Positions 38,221 to 50,719 of a stretch of 64,000 nt of DNA are shown piece by piece. Position numbers and translations under genes: made by a program. Origin of the DNA: Caenorhabditis elegans (lineage: Eukaryota > Nematoda > Chromadorea > Rhabditida > Rhabditidae); the NCBI RefSeq assembly GCF_000002985.6, contig NC_003282.8, positions 16,120,001-16,184,000 on the forward strand. Direction: 5' to 3'. How positions within the stretch are numbered: the first letter of the stretch is position 1; each line of letters opens with the position of its first letter. Under the pieces are notes generated by a model, which saw nothing but the letters and a program-made list of their open reading frames with translations, did no database searches and was not told the DNA's origin.

Positions 38221-38425
38221 TATATTATCGAAAAAATACGATCGCACAAATTTCTCATAATTTATTTTTGATCTACCTTGTTGACTAGGCTCCTCCTCTT
38301 CTTTCTACATGACAGCCACAACAAAATAACAACGGCAACAAGATTGGGGGGCGGAGTCAAGTTCAGCAGGTAGATCAAAAATAAATTATGAGAAATTTAT
38401 GCGATCGTATTTTTCCGATAATATA
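38221..38425. mobile_element. MITE with ~58-bp terminal inverted repeats
   Basis: TATATTATCGAAAAAATACG at the left is mirrored by CGTATTTTTCCGATAATATA at the right, and the match continues inward through GATCGCA.AAATTTCTCATAA and TTATTTTTGATCTACCT. The centre has a G/C-richer AGGCTCCTCCTCTTCT / GGGGGGCGGAGTC pair. About 205 bp, no coding capacity; TA at the ends suggests a Tc/mariner-type target. Confidence 0.85.
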
Positions 38426-38876
38426 TGAACATCCAAGTTAGAATCTCCAATATTGAAACATTCGAAAAAACATTTATAACAGCTTTCAAACTAACGATGG
38501 GTCTAAAACTCCTTCGATTTTGTTGATATCTGTAGATGGAATGAAGGATTACCGCATCGAGTTTAGCATAATCTTCCTTAGCTTAAGGAAAAACCCAACT
38601 GTCCAATCGGATAAAATTTCAGACTTATCCAACACAAGTCCTGTTGCCCTTCTCGCAGTATCTTTCAGGGATATTTGAATTTCCTGCATCCTTGGGCTTT
38701 GCGGGTTGGTGACGAATCTGGTCTTCTGGAGCTTATAGCGACGTCCTTCGAATTGTGGTATTGCCAAACATTGCTACGGTTCAAGGATTCCTTTTGGGAT
38801 TAAGACGAGCCCCTTTTCGCTTAATTCCACCATTCAACTCCATCTTCAAAGGATCAACACTCCATTATCCCGGACA

Positions 38877-41513
38877 ATGCTAAGAAATACTTATGTGGAT
38901 AACTGTTTTTACGGAGCGGACGATGTCAACGATGGACTACGATTCTACGACCAATCCAGGAACATGTTCTCCAGCGCCAAAATGAACTTAACCCAATTCT
39001 TTTCCAATTCAGAGGAATTCAACTCAAAAGTGACACCAAAGGGAGAAGAGTCACAGCTATGCGAACAGAAGTTGCTTGGCATCAAGTGGAACACATCGAA
39101 GGATACATTGGCTATATCCATGGCAAAACCAATAACAGCGTCTATCACCAAAAGAAGAATCTTGCAAAGCATTTCGTCAAACTTCGATCCAATTGGACTA
39201 ATATCGCCAGTAGTCATGACAGGAAAGCTATTCTTTCAACAACTTTGGTCAAACTCAAGAAATTGGGACGTTATTCTGTCAGAAGAGAAAAGAAAGGATT
39301 GGAAGAAAATAGAGGATGGATTTTCGGGTGAACCGCTTTCGATCACAAGGAAATACTTCTCAACCCCGACGAAGACAGAAGACAAATATGAATTGCATCT
39401 TTTCAGTGATGCAAGCTCGATTGCATACGGATCCGTTGGTTATTTAAGACGTCGCAACTCAAGTTCCATTGAAACAGCATTGGTTACAGCAAAAGGAAAA
39501 CTCGCCCCTTTGAAAAAGGTACTGACCATACCGCAACTTGAGTTGTTGGCTCTTGAAAAGAGTGCTCAACTGGCTGACACGCTTCTGAAAGAACTGGATG
39601 AGACGATCGATAAGGTGTACATCTGGAGCGATTCGTTGGTATGCGTAGACAAACTAGTGCGCAACAATGGAGACACTGTGTTCACACGAAATCGCCTTCG
39701 TTCCATTCACAAGTTGATGCCGAATGCTGTCTTCAGTCATGTTCCTGGTAAGGACAATCCAGCGGACATTTTGAGTCGTGGTTGTACACTTGAGGAGTTG
39801 CGCAGTCATCATCTATGGTGGAAAGGACCTTCGTTTCTTTCAAAGAAGAATCTTCCCATCAGAAGTTCAAGCATTGAGCAAGCGATAACAACCTTATGCG
39901 TTACAAAGCAACCATCCACAAGAGGGATTCTCAACTTGGACCCTAATCGGTTCAGTTCGTTCAAACGTCTTATGAACGTTGTGATCAGAATCCTTCGACT
40001 TCTCACCAAAAACGTGAACGAACAAGCTCTAAAGGAAAAAGGAAAGGAAGTCGTCCTTCGTTTGGCCCAAGATCTTCATCCACCGGACGAGAAAACCATC
40101 GAGAACCTTCAACTGCAACTGATCGGAGATATCTGGTATTATGGAGGACGCATTCCTGAGCGATCAGTTCCTTACTTGCCACCTCACCATGTTGCAAAAT
40201 TGTTTGTGATGGATATTCATCGTTCCAATTACCACAGTAGCTCAATCTATACGTTGGCTAAAGTTCGCGATGAAGTTTGGATCACCCATGGAAACTCATT
40301 CGTGGGAAAAGTTATTAACAATTGTTTCACCTGCAAAGTTCTCAAAGCCAGACCAGCTCATCAACCGGATTTTCCAGTTTTGCCAAATCTTCGAACTCAA
40401 TGGAATTCGCCGTTCACATTTGTCGGCTTGGACTATGGTGGCCCACTACAAGCACTCAACAACGGTGAAGCACGAAAATATTGGTTTGTGCTTTTCACTT
40501 GTCTCACTACAAGATACACAGTTGTGGAGCTCGTTCCTTCCCTGGATGCAAGTCACCTGCTTGGAATTATTCGCCGCTTCTGTGCTACTTACGGGACACC
40601 CACCGAAATTCGAACCGACAATGCAGCGCAAATCCGAATGTTGGCCGCAGTGACCAAAGAAGCCGAAAATCAGACTGCCGATAAGATCAACTCAAGGCTT
40701 CCTACGTTCCGATTCATTCCTGCACTTTCTCCGTGGAGTGGAGGGATATACGAAAGAATGATTGGGTTGATAAAGAACTGCCTTATGAGAGCAGGCGTTA
40801 CCAGTCGATTGATGACAGAAGAAGATCTTCGAACGTTGCTCAAAGACTCCGAAGGAGTCGTTAATGCACGACCATTGACAGTTGTTAGCACTACGGACAT
40901 CCAGCCATTGAGACCAGTGGATTTTGTGGTCCCTGGAAAACGTTCAACACTCCTACTCACTATTGAAGAAACTCTTGATCCAACACCCCTTACTACATCC
41001 CATGGAACCCTGTTGGAACAGTGGATGCGGACAAGTACATTATCGGAGTACTTTATCAAAAGATGGAAAAGTGAGTATGTTCAAATCCTATTGGAAAGAA
41101 ATCAAACGAAACACCGGCAACCGATCCACACAAATCACGATCCAATAAAGAAAGGAGACATTGGCATGTTCAAGGATGAGAATCGGAAAATTGATTGGCC
41201 ACTGGCTCGCGTTGAAGAAGTTGGGCTCCGAGCAGTACAACTATTCTGCCCAAAAACCAAGAGAACAGTGGAGCGACCATTGAAGTACGTTTATCCTTTG
41301 GAAATGGATTCATCACCGATATCAAGCGATAACGAATCTCCGGTTCCTGTCAAGACGAAAACTGTGCCCAAATATTCACCACCAGTCACGAGAAGTCAAT
41401 CCAAGCAATCCAAGCAATCCAAGCAAGCATTGCTCACCATCGCAACACTTTCGACGCTCGTTTCTACTGCCAAGGCTGCATCATTGAACGAAGGGAACAA
41501 GAATACGGTATAA
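38877..41513 (+). pseudogene. pol-like region of the BEL/Pao fossil
   Basis: Open for 878 codons. Reverse-transcriptase remnant near the start (YVDNCFYGADDVNDGL), RNase H around codons 170-310 (LHLFSDASS, IWSDSLVCV), an HHCC-type zinc motif around codons 430-500, an integrase core with FVGLDYGGPL and TEIRTDNAAQ around codons 520-590, and a BEL-type C-terminal segment. These would convert RNA to DNA and insert it. Part of a broken element, so not counted as a host gene. Confidence 0.85.
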
Positions 41514-41528
41514 GACACAGCAGGATTT

Positions 41529-42885
41529 ATGGTTTGGCTTGTACAAATGTTGATGATAATCGGAAGTGTGGTATTTCTTTTCACTCTACTACAAATGCTA
41601 TTCTCCATCATACAATGCATCAAAATGGTGTCAAAAACCTTGCGTCAAGCATGCAAGCTCATGGCCGTACTGTGGTGTTGCACGGCAACTACCAGGAAGA
41701 AACCTGGTATCATCATTCTTGGAATTCTACTTCATTTGCATTCAATCGATGGATGTAACGATGTGGCTCACGTGTCCGCTCAAGAAAATGCTTGTTTTGA
41801 AGAATCCAACCGAACCACGTGCCAAGTGAATAGCGTCTCGCTAGTTTCCATCAGAGCTCAAGGATCCACCTCGTGTCTACGATTTCAACACGACGGAGAA
41901 ACATTGAAAACTCTCAAGATCAAGGCTGAAAGCTTGAATAGCTACTGTCAGAAACGTTTGATGTTCCACTCAAGAGACTTCACGATTACTCACGAATTCA
42001 CAAAGCGCTGCGATAGCGCAGGCTCGTGCAGTATAGCAAAATGCGCCAACATCAAGCCCAATGAGGATATTCCCGAGATTTCGAAGGACGCCAAGGAGAA
42101 ACCAGGATACACGCAGTGTGCCAGCGGCTGCGGCGGCTGGCACTGCTCCTGTTTTTACTACGATCCCAGTTGTCTGTTCTTTCGGTTTTTTGCAAGGCCC
42201 ACGTCAAATGAAATTTACCAAATCTATGCTTGTCCGACCTGGATTCCAAAACTTCGAGTGAGCATTGAGTTCGGCAATGAGAGGACAATTGCAGAACTCT
42301 CACCGGGAGAAAAGTTCAAGCTGCCAAAATCTAACGTCTACATCACAGCAGTGGGGCTTACCTCTCCACCGTTGCAAGTTCATACTGCCACATTCATCGC
42401 ATCATATGGGGTTGGATCCAAGGAGTCGAAATGGACCTCGTTTACAATGACTCCACCTTCGGCCGCTGGGAGCCCCGCCAAGGGTTTTCCTGGCGAGTTA
42501 CAATGTCCTACTCGAGCAGATGCTGAGTCATTTAATTGTGTCTTCGACCCGGATCTGTGTAAGTGTATTGGGCACGGAACCCAGGTCAATTGTCAGTGTG
42601 CTAACGAGTTGATGTCTGACTATGGAAAGGGAAATAAACTTTGAAAAAGTTGTGGCATTCAGTCGGAATACATCGTCTTATGCTTCCCCGTTCGAGCGTC
42701 TGATGTCTTCTACTTGGAATTTCGGAAAATGGAGCCTTGGAATTGCCAACTACCTGTTTGATCAATTCAAATTCATCATCATACTCGTGGGTTGCATCAC
42801 TATTTGTTTTGTTCTTTGTCTAGTTCTTAGGAAAAACATTTCCCATCGACTTTACAGTCGTAAACGTAGACTAAGATTTTTCTGA
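41529..42885 (+). pseudogene. Envelope-like region of the BEL/Pao fossil
   Basis: N-terminal hydrophobic segments are followed by a cysteine-rich ectodomain resembling phlebovirus Gc class II fusion glycoproteins (CASGCGGWHCSCFYYDPSCL, then a CPTW segment); a hydrophobic anchor-like segment (FIIILVGCITICFVLCLVL) lies near the end. It directly follows the pol-like region. In the family the envelope is usually expressed from a spliced RNA. Treated as a fossil. Confidence 0.75.
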
Positions 42886-42887
42886 TT

Positions 42888-43289
42888 TGTCACTCCTTAT
42901 ATTTCCTCTTAAATATTGTTTCTCCCATTCCCTACCATTCGTTGTTTTTTGTGCCACCTTCCCTTTCTTCTTCCCTTTTTTCCCCCCTCCGAGTGTCGCA
43001 TCGAAGGCGATTCTTAATGTTTGATCCATAATATTCTGACTCACCTCCCTCGAATTCACATTCCCAGAAAATGTTTTATTACCATATTCCCCTGCTCCCT
43101 CACCCCCTGCTGATCGAATTAAGAGACCATATAAAAGGAGACGGTCAGTCCCCCAAGAATATACACTATTGTTTCCTCCTCGGACCCCAATCTACATTTC
43201 CCTTCCCTTCGATTATTTCCCTTCTTATTATTCGTAAATAAATATTTGGCCTTATTATCATTCTTGTCCTCCTAGGACAAAATCCTACA
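42888..43289 (+). repeat. 3' LTR of the BEL/Pao fossil
   Basis: Begins TGTCACTCC and ends CCTACA (TG...CA type), about 402 bp. It contains a TATA box (TATAAAAG, 43130-43137) followed by a CT-rich stretch, and AATAAA near 43237. No second copy occurs in this window. Confidence 0.7.
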
Positions 43290-46200
43290 AAACTCAATTT
43301 CATGACGAATTAAACGAATTAAACAAATTAAACGAATTAAAATGTTTTTAAATCAACACTTTGAAAAATTATTTTAAAATTTTTGGTTGTAACAATTAAA
43401 TAAAATTATCATAATTCCAAATTTTTCTGTTTCAGCACGGCTAGTTAATTTTGCAATTTCTTAAACATTAGTATGTCAGGTTCCTTTGTGCAATTTGGAA
43501 ATTATTCTCTTTATTTTTTTAATACCAAATTTTCCACTGCTTCATTCAACTGTTATGTGTTTTAACGATTTACAGTTTCAATTATATTTTCAGTCAAGTC
43601 GTGATTTAAGTAAAATGCTATATATTTCTTCGAGAATTTGGAGTGCCACAGAACCCGGAAACTGTTGGGCATTGCAGAAATCAGTTAATCATTTTTATTT
43701 TTTGTTTTATTAAACTATTTATCAAACAATAAAACCGATTAGATGTCACCAAAAAAAATTACTTATAAATACAAGTGATGATATTCAAAAGATAGTTGAT
43801 ACAGAAAAAAAATAAATTGAAAATTTGAACTTTTTTTAAAGAATCGCACAAAACCAAAAATTATATCCCCGAATCAAAACCTGAAAATCTTCGGAAAATC
43901 ACTTTTTATCCCTAACAGTCGGAGTTAATTTTTTTTCAAATTTTTTTCTTGCCGTTGCATCAAGTTGATAAGTTTTTGTTGTAAAAAGTAAAAATTCTTA
44001 ATTTAAAATAAGAAAAAATAATACTTTCCAAACTATGCGTATGAAACTAAAATTCGTAAATAAAAAAGTTGGCAAAGTTTAACTGACAGTAAACATACCA
44101 ATTCGGCAAAAATAATACCTAATCAATGCAATGTCTTAAATTTAGTTGATATTGGATTTTTCGAGAAATTTTTGAATTATTTAGAAACAACTGTTTCATT
44201 GTTATTATAGACGTTTCAATAATTTTTAAGCAATATTGCCATTCAGCAAGTTTTTGTGTGGAAAAAAAATAACTTCAATGTTCAATCAGTAGAAAATGTT
44301 GAATATTCCTTTGCATTTAATCACTGCGTAAAGTTTAAGAAAATCATTCAAATAATTGTTTCACAAAAATTGTCTCAGAATATGATAATTTTTGATATTG
44401 CTATTTGAACTGAATAGAATTGTTTCCAGACACAGTAACGATTTAGAGTCCACTTAAAATGTTTATTTAAAAAAATTCCAGTTCTTTGAATAATTGCGAG
44501 ACTGAACATTTATTAGAAGAGAGGATATATCCACCCAACTCGACATTTTTTTTCCCATTTCCGCCATCTTTTTTTGCTAGGTTTGACCTATTACAATACA
44601 TCAAAAATATAATAAATTTATTAGTTCAAAATTCTTAAGATTGCATATATCAGATAACGAAACATCTATTTTGCGAAGATTGAAATCATAATAAAAAATA
44701 GTGGATTTTGCTTCATACACCAACCAAATTAATTAGGCAAAAAATTTTGTCCCAATTTGAGAAAAATTTGAAACTGTAAAGATAATTGCGGAAAAAGTCA
44801 AAACTTTAAAAAAATTTACAGAAAAAAACGTCTTTTTCAGCTTTTCCATATATTTATCAGAAGCAAATAACTGAACTGACATGAATCACCTTTACCAAAT
44901 CAAAATTGGCTCGTTTTCGTAGAACATTGTCTCACCTTTTCAAACTTTTAAATCAAAATAGTTTACAATATTTACATTTTTATTCTGTTCATGAAACAGT
45001 GCTTCAATTAAGCGTACTGTTTAATTCAATGCCAAAAACAAAACAAATTAACAAATACTTTAAATGATAACTATTACTTAAAAATATGAAACAGTAAAAA
45101 AATCAAAAAAAGGAAAAAAATGTTTACCTTGGAATTTTGTTTTCAACTTGATCAGTTGTACTTAATAATTTGCTAATAATTTCAGAGAACGTATAAAAAT
45201 CGCAACTAACCGCCGTCGATTTTTGAGAAGTGGATCTTCTTAAAGAAACACCTAAGGGTGTGTCACTTGTTATCGCTCGAGTTTTTTTTGACCAACGAAA
45301 AATGGGTCATTATGTTCCGTTTATATAAGATGGGGGTCTCTAAAAATCGCAACAAAAACAGAAAATTCGCCATTAATGATTCATTGAAACATCTCAAAAT
45401 TTTATTGCAGGTTTAGGTTTGAAGGGTTTCAGTTTTAGTTTTGAATCTCGAATTTTTTTACTAACAATTTCAAATTTTCACTTCAAAATTCTATTAAAAC
45501 TCTATAAAACAGTGATTTTTTCGAAAAACAGAAAAATGTTGAGCTTCAAAAATTTTTATCAAAATCCCGAAGTCGTGGTTTTTGCTTCATTTTTTTTGCT
45601 TCATGACAGCGACAGTTACGACAAAATAAAAAAGTTTTTAAATTAACATTCTGAAACAAGATTTCATAAATTTTGCTTGTAACAATTAAATACAATTATC
45701 ATAATTTCAAATCTTGCTGTTTCAAAACGATTAGTTAATTCTTGAAATTTTTGATCGTCTGTCCTTATAACATTGAACAATTTCTAAATACCTATGTGCA
45801 AAGCAAGAATTACTCGCGGAACCCATCAAATGTCGGATGCGGCAAAAGTCGAATTCTTGGAAAATTGTATAAATCTGTATTTTCCAAGCAAATCCCTAAT
45901 TCAGAGAAAGAACAATAGGTAGGCAGACATATTTCGAAAATTGTTTCACATTTAGCATACATTTTTTAGTTTTAAACGCATTATTCAGTCTGTACAACCA
46001 TTTTATCTCAGTTTGAAAAAAGTTGGCTTCCCCTTTTGAAATCTGTGTGTAAACACCACAGAGTTTTATTCTTTTTAGTGTTAAAATAGGCCTAACGTGA
46101 CAATTCAGTCAACAAAATTTGTTTTTATCATGTTTCAAAATTTTCTACTGTTTCACTCAACTGTTATATGTTTCAACGATTTGAAATTTCACTGGTCGAT

Positions 46201-47803
46201 GACAATAGAAATAATTTAAAATCAAATGATTTTTTTTAACTAGAAAAGAAGTTCCAATACAGTAAAATGGCCCCATATTGTTTCCTCACAGTTCAATGTT
46301 CCCACAATTTCACTGTAAGGTGAAAAAATTTCTGAAGAATTAATTTAATTTCATATAAGCCATGACTGTTGAAATTAGGGTTCTTGTACAAATCCTATAT
46401 TAAGAAGTTTTGAAAAGTTGCAGCAACACCGTCGGTAGGCAGGCAGGTATAGTAGGCACGAACTAGCGCCTACTCATTATGTCTGAATTATTTAAATGGG
46501 ATGACATTCAACAAAATAAGTTTGCTCTGGAAGTATGCAATGAATAAACTTTTTGAATCAGTCGATGTTAAATTTTTTCTAATTTTTTCTCACAGTTTGA
46601 TCATGTTTATATTGATTCAAAGTGTTTCTTTGGTTTTCGATTTATGTGTAGATGCATTGTTGAAAAAGTATTGAAAATGTTATTCTTGCAAGAAAAAAAA
46701 CAACATTTTATTTAAAAAAAAGCAAATTCTGAAACAAAAAAGTTTACAGTTTCAACATTTTTTGTAATGTATAACTGATTGTAAGCATGTTAATCTATTG
46801 ACAATCTCCAAAATCCCCCATTTTGTTTAATCAGGTTTAAATTAACAGATGTCTGAGTCAAAACTGGAAAATCAGGTTTTATAGAAAAAAAATTCAAAAG
46901 TGAAGTTACCGAAAATATTTTCAACTTTTAAACTTTAATTTCACTGTTAGCATTACAATTTCTAGATTTGCGAATTTTTTTTTCCATGGCTCAGTAATCT
47001 ATTTCAAATTGGAAACTTTAAGATTTTCGAAAAAAAAAACATCATTATAACACACTTTTTTTAAATTATTGCCGAATTTTTATTTTAATTATTATGATAA
47101 ATTTTGAATTGAATAAAAAAAATGTTTTACTACCTGCATTTTTTTTCTCATTTTTTCTTTTAATTTTGATTAAACATTTTAATGGAATTCTTAAAAACTC
47201 TGCAAAATCTTTTTTGAATTTATTCCATATAAAAATAAATAAATAAAAAATTGCGCCGACGTTGAATTTAATTTTGAGCCGCAATTTTTAATTTTCAGGG
47301 GTTTCACACATTTTTATATTGAAATTTATCAATTTTTGAATAAATCTTAAAAGAAAACACAAAAAAATTAGAAAAACGCCTGAAAATTAAAAATTGATTA
47401 AATTCAACGATGACGCAATAGCTCGTAAATCTACACAAATTGGTTAAAAACTACAGTAGTTTTGTCTCTTCCCGCGGGTTCATTTGCGCGGCAGATATGG
47501 CGATTTTTCTGATCTGTGGATAAACACGTAATATGAAGTTTGAATTGAATCACACTGAGAATTTCGAACTTCCATGTTAATTTTTTCATCATGTTTCACT
47601 ACTTGCATATTCTTCTCAGCCTCTCCTTTAATTTCAATTTGTCGATCCACGTGGGATTCTATTTTCAAAAATTTAGTTGAAAAATGTGATTTACTGTTTC
47701 AACATTACAAGATATTGCTTTGTGGTATTTTTTTAAATTTAATTAATATCCTGTTTAAATACGGATATAGGTTCATCAGATTTTTTTTTGAAATTTTGAA
47801 ACT
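43290..47803. ncRNA. 21U-RNA loci block: seven exact cores
   Basis: Plus cores start at 43427, 44191, 45717, 46148 and 47694. Minus cores span 44992-44999 and 45087-45094. The 43427 and 45717 loci are duplicates: both follow TTGTAACAATTAAATA.AATT and ATCATAATT.CAAAT. The 46148 locus matches 43538, where the octamer is CTGCTTCA, and both are followed by .CAACTGTTAT.TGTTT.AACG. A hairpin-family half (AAATGTCGGATGC) lies at about 45827, and a GCCTACC-family repeat at 46430-46475. No gene recognised. Confidence 0.82.
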
Positions 47804-47809
47804 TTTATT
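47804..47809 (-). terminator. Polyadenylation signal of gln-3
   Basis: TTTATT on the + strand (AATAAA on minus) about 90 nt beyond the gln-3 stop. Confidence 0.55.
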
Positions 47810-47896
47810 TGTACAATTAAAATGTAAATGTTCTTTACAAAAGATTAATAAGTATTCAAAAAAAAAAAGAATCATCACACTCAAACTATCCGAACT

Positions 47897-50619
47897 CTAA
47901 TGCTTGGTAATATTTGGTGCCTGGCTTGGAACATACATCATCGACAGTTTACGCTCGGCTCCCTCAAGACACACAGTTCTGACGAGGGCTCCGGTGACGG
48001 TGTACGGGTCACAGTTGGATGATGGACGGCGATCTTCGAAGTATCCGTATCCATCATCGTCGGTGGAGCGTGGAATACGAATGGATGAGGCACGGGATGC
48101 GACTCCGTAGGAGAACTTGTCGATCGATGCGGTCTCGTGGAGTCCGGTCAAACGACGCTCGTTGTCTTTTCCACCGTGTGGATCGTAGTAGGCAATGTGT
48201 TGTGGGTGGACAAGGGAGAGCTTGTTGATGGCGGACATGATCTCGCTGAAAAATTAAATAGTAAGTATGACGTCATAGTTTTTCGAAAACTAGGTAAGAT
48301 TTTTCTAAGCCGAATTTTAATAGAAGCCCGCGGTGTGTATGGCCTGAAGAACAAGCTAGGCCCAAAACTTGAATTTTCTAGACCAAAAGCCCCCAAGAAA
48401 TTTTAGGCCATAAAAGGATTGTTATCCATCAAGGTTCCTCAGCACTAGGGCTGGCATATCGGGCGTCCGTAGTCCGGTTTTCACGGCGGCCGACAATTTA
48501 CTAGTTTAGTCACTCATTGTAACATTTATGATTAAGTATAGTGAGTGGCAAAACTCAGAAAATGTCGGCCGCCGTGAAAACCTACTCCTCGGAAAATGTT
48601 CAAGCACTAGGCAACTATCTCACGAATCAGATTTTTGATGCCCTAAAAACTCACTCAATTCCTCCTGGATTTCTCATCTTATCAGTGGAGAAGTTGGTGT
48701 GACATCCGGCTCCGTTCCAGTCTCCCTTGATCGGCTTACAATCGAACGAGGCGATCACGCCAAACTCCTCGGCGACACGTTGCAGCAAGTAGCGAGCCAC
48801 CCACAACTGATCTCCCATCTGGATTCCTTCGCATGGCCCGACCTGGAACTCCCATTGTCCGGGCATCACTTCGGCGTTGGTTCCCGAGATCTGGATTCCG
48901 GCGTAGAGGCATGCGCGGTAGTGAGCCTCGACGATGTCGCGACCGTAGACCTTGTTGGCGCCGACGCCACAGTAGTATGGTCCTTGTGGTCCTGGGAATC
49001 CGTTCTTTGGCCATCCGAATGGATGTCCGTCAATGTCGAGAAGGGTGTACTCCTGCTCCATTCCGAACCATGGGTGCTGGTCGGCGGCCTTCTCCATCAC
49101 CTCCTTGCATCGCTGGCGGTAGTTGGTGGCTGGAATATTCACAGTTTAGAAAAAAGGATTAAAGGACGATCCGTTGTGCTACACTCAAAATAATAAACGG
49201 CCCCACATTTTTACCGTCCCCTCACGGGGAAAAGGCAAAACTCGGGACCAAACCAATATTAGGCCGCCGACATCTGACGAGTTCCGCGCGCCGCTGCGTT
49301 TAACTCGTTGTGGGCGTGGCAAGCTGTCTCCGCCCGCTGCGAGTTAAACATAGCGGCGCGCGGAGTCCGTGAGATGTCGGCGGCCTGATATTGGTTGGGT
49401 CCCGAATTTCGCCTTTTCCCCGTGGGTGGACGATAAAAAGGCGGAGCCTAAATATTAGGTTTTCTGCAATACACACCACGCAGTTTTATTTTTTTGAGTG
49501 TATGTACTGCGGATCTAGAAGTCAGGTACACTTAGTGCTCCCACTGGGCTATAACTTAAACCACGTCCTAGGCGGGGACTATGGCCGATTATGCAGTCGT
49601 GGATTGCTCCACTTCCCAATAGAGGCTGGGCCGAACTTGAATTCGTGACCTCCAGATGGCTAGCGGCCACCACTAGCTATCCTGCCCCTCATTGTTTTGC
49701 GTCTTGAAAAGGAACTTTGGCCAGTTCATAAGTTCACTTATCAACCGCCCGTCTTATCAACTCGTGGTCAACCACCCCATCCCTCTGTACATAGTACATC
49801 ACTGTTGACCCAACAGATGAGCCTCCGAGGGCGTCCGATTAGCAGACGGGGGGCAAAGATGGATGTGTAGTCTAATCTAGGAGGCATCAAAGCACACATT
49901 ATGAAAAATATACCATAACTGGTTCTAATCAATTGTTAATCAAGGACTACGCGGCACTGACCACCTGACACTTGGACCCCCACTCTCTCTCTCTCTCTCT
50001 CTCTCTCGCCTTCGTCGTTTATCTCTACCTATCTCTTCTCTCGGTGTCACCATCGAACTTCCAAATACTCACCGGTTGGCTTCTTCTTGTTGTCATAGGT
50101 CTCGCACATCACCAACTTGTTCTTTCCCTGCCTAAATGGGTCTGGGTAGATGGCGACTGGCTTCAGGTAGACGTCGGAGTCGGCTCCCTCGGCTTGACCG
50201 GTGGATGATCCGTCAAAGTTCCAAATTGGGAGCTCTGGAAATCGGAGGGAATTGTTGTAAGGTAGCAAGATATGGGGCTTGCATCGAAAATTTGAAATAT
50301 TTTGTTAAAGTTGCTACGTGGAATCCGAAAATCTTAATTGAAAATTCATACTTTTAACAATTGCCGTTTCAATGACATCTAAACTAAACTAAACTAGAAG
50401 CATCTAAACTAGATGTTCTGGAATTTCTGCAAAAAAACAAAACTCACTCTCTGGGTCAGTTGGCTCAAAATCGAAGGTTCTGGTCTTGGCACGAATGTTC
50501 TCGCCGGATCCGTCAATCCAAATGTAGAGGGCCTGGTACATGCCCTTTTGGTCCAAGTTCAGGAACTTTTGCAGGACCTGCTTGTCGGTGGCGAATTGAC
50601 TGCGGAGTGATTGAGCCAT
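47897..50619 (-). CDS. gln-3: Glutamine synthetase (GS type II)
   Basis: Four exons in transcription order: 50619-50448, 50234-50073, 49129-48655, 48245-47897. GT-AG junctions keep frame; 385 aa, close to the usual ~370. The enzyme makes glutamine from glutamate, ammonia and ATP, usually in the cytosol as a decamer. Beta-grasp N domain: [18 protein letters not shown] (31-48) and [20 protein letters not shown] (62-81). Catalytic domain: metal/substrate glutamates in EQEY (136-139) and GQWEFQVGP (202-210), PYYCGVG (162-168), GCHTNFST (253-260), and SSNCDPYTV near the C-terminus. All key residues appear intact. The ATG follows an acceptor-like TTACAG by 2 nt, consistent with trans-splicing. Intron 2 holds a SINE split by a MITE; intron 3 holds a hairpin repeat. 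No exact piRNA core lies in the gene. The paralogue name rests on my recollection of its neighbour hlh-32. Confidence 0.93.
48476..48582. mobile_element. Perfect-ended hairpin element in gln-3 intron 3
   Basis: GGTTTTCACGGCGGCCGACA at the left is the exact reverse complement of the right 20 bp. A second inner stem uses TAGTCACTCAT and AGTGAGTGG. About 107 bp; it carries the CCGACA core of the dispersed hairpin family with longer, cleaner ends. Confidence 0.8.
49153..49688 (-). mobile_element. tRNA-derived SINE copy 1, split by a MITE, in gln-3 intron 2
   Basis: Read on minus from 49688, it starts GGGGCAGGATAGCTAGTGGT and runs through GGAGGTCACGAATTCAAGTT (B box region), the CCTCTATTGGGAAGTGGAGC block, and GATCCGCAGTACATA. 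It is then interrupted by the MITE at 49182-49500 and resumes GCACAACGGATCGTCCTTTA down to a CCTTTTTTC tail. It matches copy 2 (52283-52529) throughout. Mobilised by LINE machinery; no coding capacity. Confidence 0.8.
49182..49500. mobile_element. Complete palindromic MITE inserted in the SINE
   Basis: Ends CACTCAAAATAATAAA and TTTTATTTTTTTGAGTG, flanked on both sides by TA. The SINE sequence on either side shows that TA is the duplicated target. The interior mirrors itself: GCCGCCGACATCTGACGAGT against CCGTGAGATGTCGGCGGC, and CGCTGCGTTTAACTCG against TGCGAGTTAAACATAGCG. About 319 bp, able to fold nearly end to end. Related copies or fragments: 955-1187, within both Helitrons, and 63462-63575. 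Confidence 0.88.
49689..50072. other. Rest of gln-3 intron 2, with a (CT)n tract
   Basis: G/C-richer than the surroundings. It contains CGAGGGCGTCCGATTAGCAG and similar unrecognised sequence, then a pure (CT)n microsatellite at 49983-50007 that becomes a purine-rich (AG)n tract in the gln-3 transcript, about 65 nt before the upstream exon boundary at 50073. No second gene is seen. Confidence 0.6.
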
Positions 50620-50719
50620 TTCTGTAATTAGAAGGTGTTGAAAAATGCGAAAAAAGCGTTGAAAATCATACGCGACATGTCTGGGAGAGTAGGAATGGAT
50701 GGTAGAAACACTAGTGTAC

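Larger units (their letters stand above)
38515..43289 (+). mobile_element. BEL/Pao (Cer-type) LTR retroelement fossil with envelope region
   Basis: Broken element: the 5' LTR, gag and protease are not recognisable, and at least two further breaks are apparent. The left limit is uncertain; a coding-like stretch on the opposite strand at 38549-38767 may be a rearranged piece of it. Parts seen, in order: end of reverse transcriptase, RNase H, integrase, an envelope-like region, and the 3' LTR. BEL/Pao Cer elements of the Cer7/Cer13 type are known to carry an envelope gene derived from a phlebovirus glycoprotein. Age: only one LTR is visible so LTR-pair dating is impossible; long frames remain open, suggesting a fairly recent arrival. 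Base composition is clearly less A/T-rich than the flanks. Confidence 0.85.

Noticed and set aside
39470-39477. Exact TGAAACAG (minus piRNA core) in the retroelement
   Set aside because: It lies within conserved RNase H coding sequence and has no A/T-rich promoter-like flank; most likely chance.
48699-49193. Long + strand open frames of 109-164 codons
   Set aside because: Shadows of gln-3 exon 3 on the opposite strand; the minus frame has full glutamine synthetase motifs.
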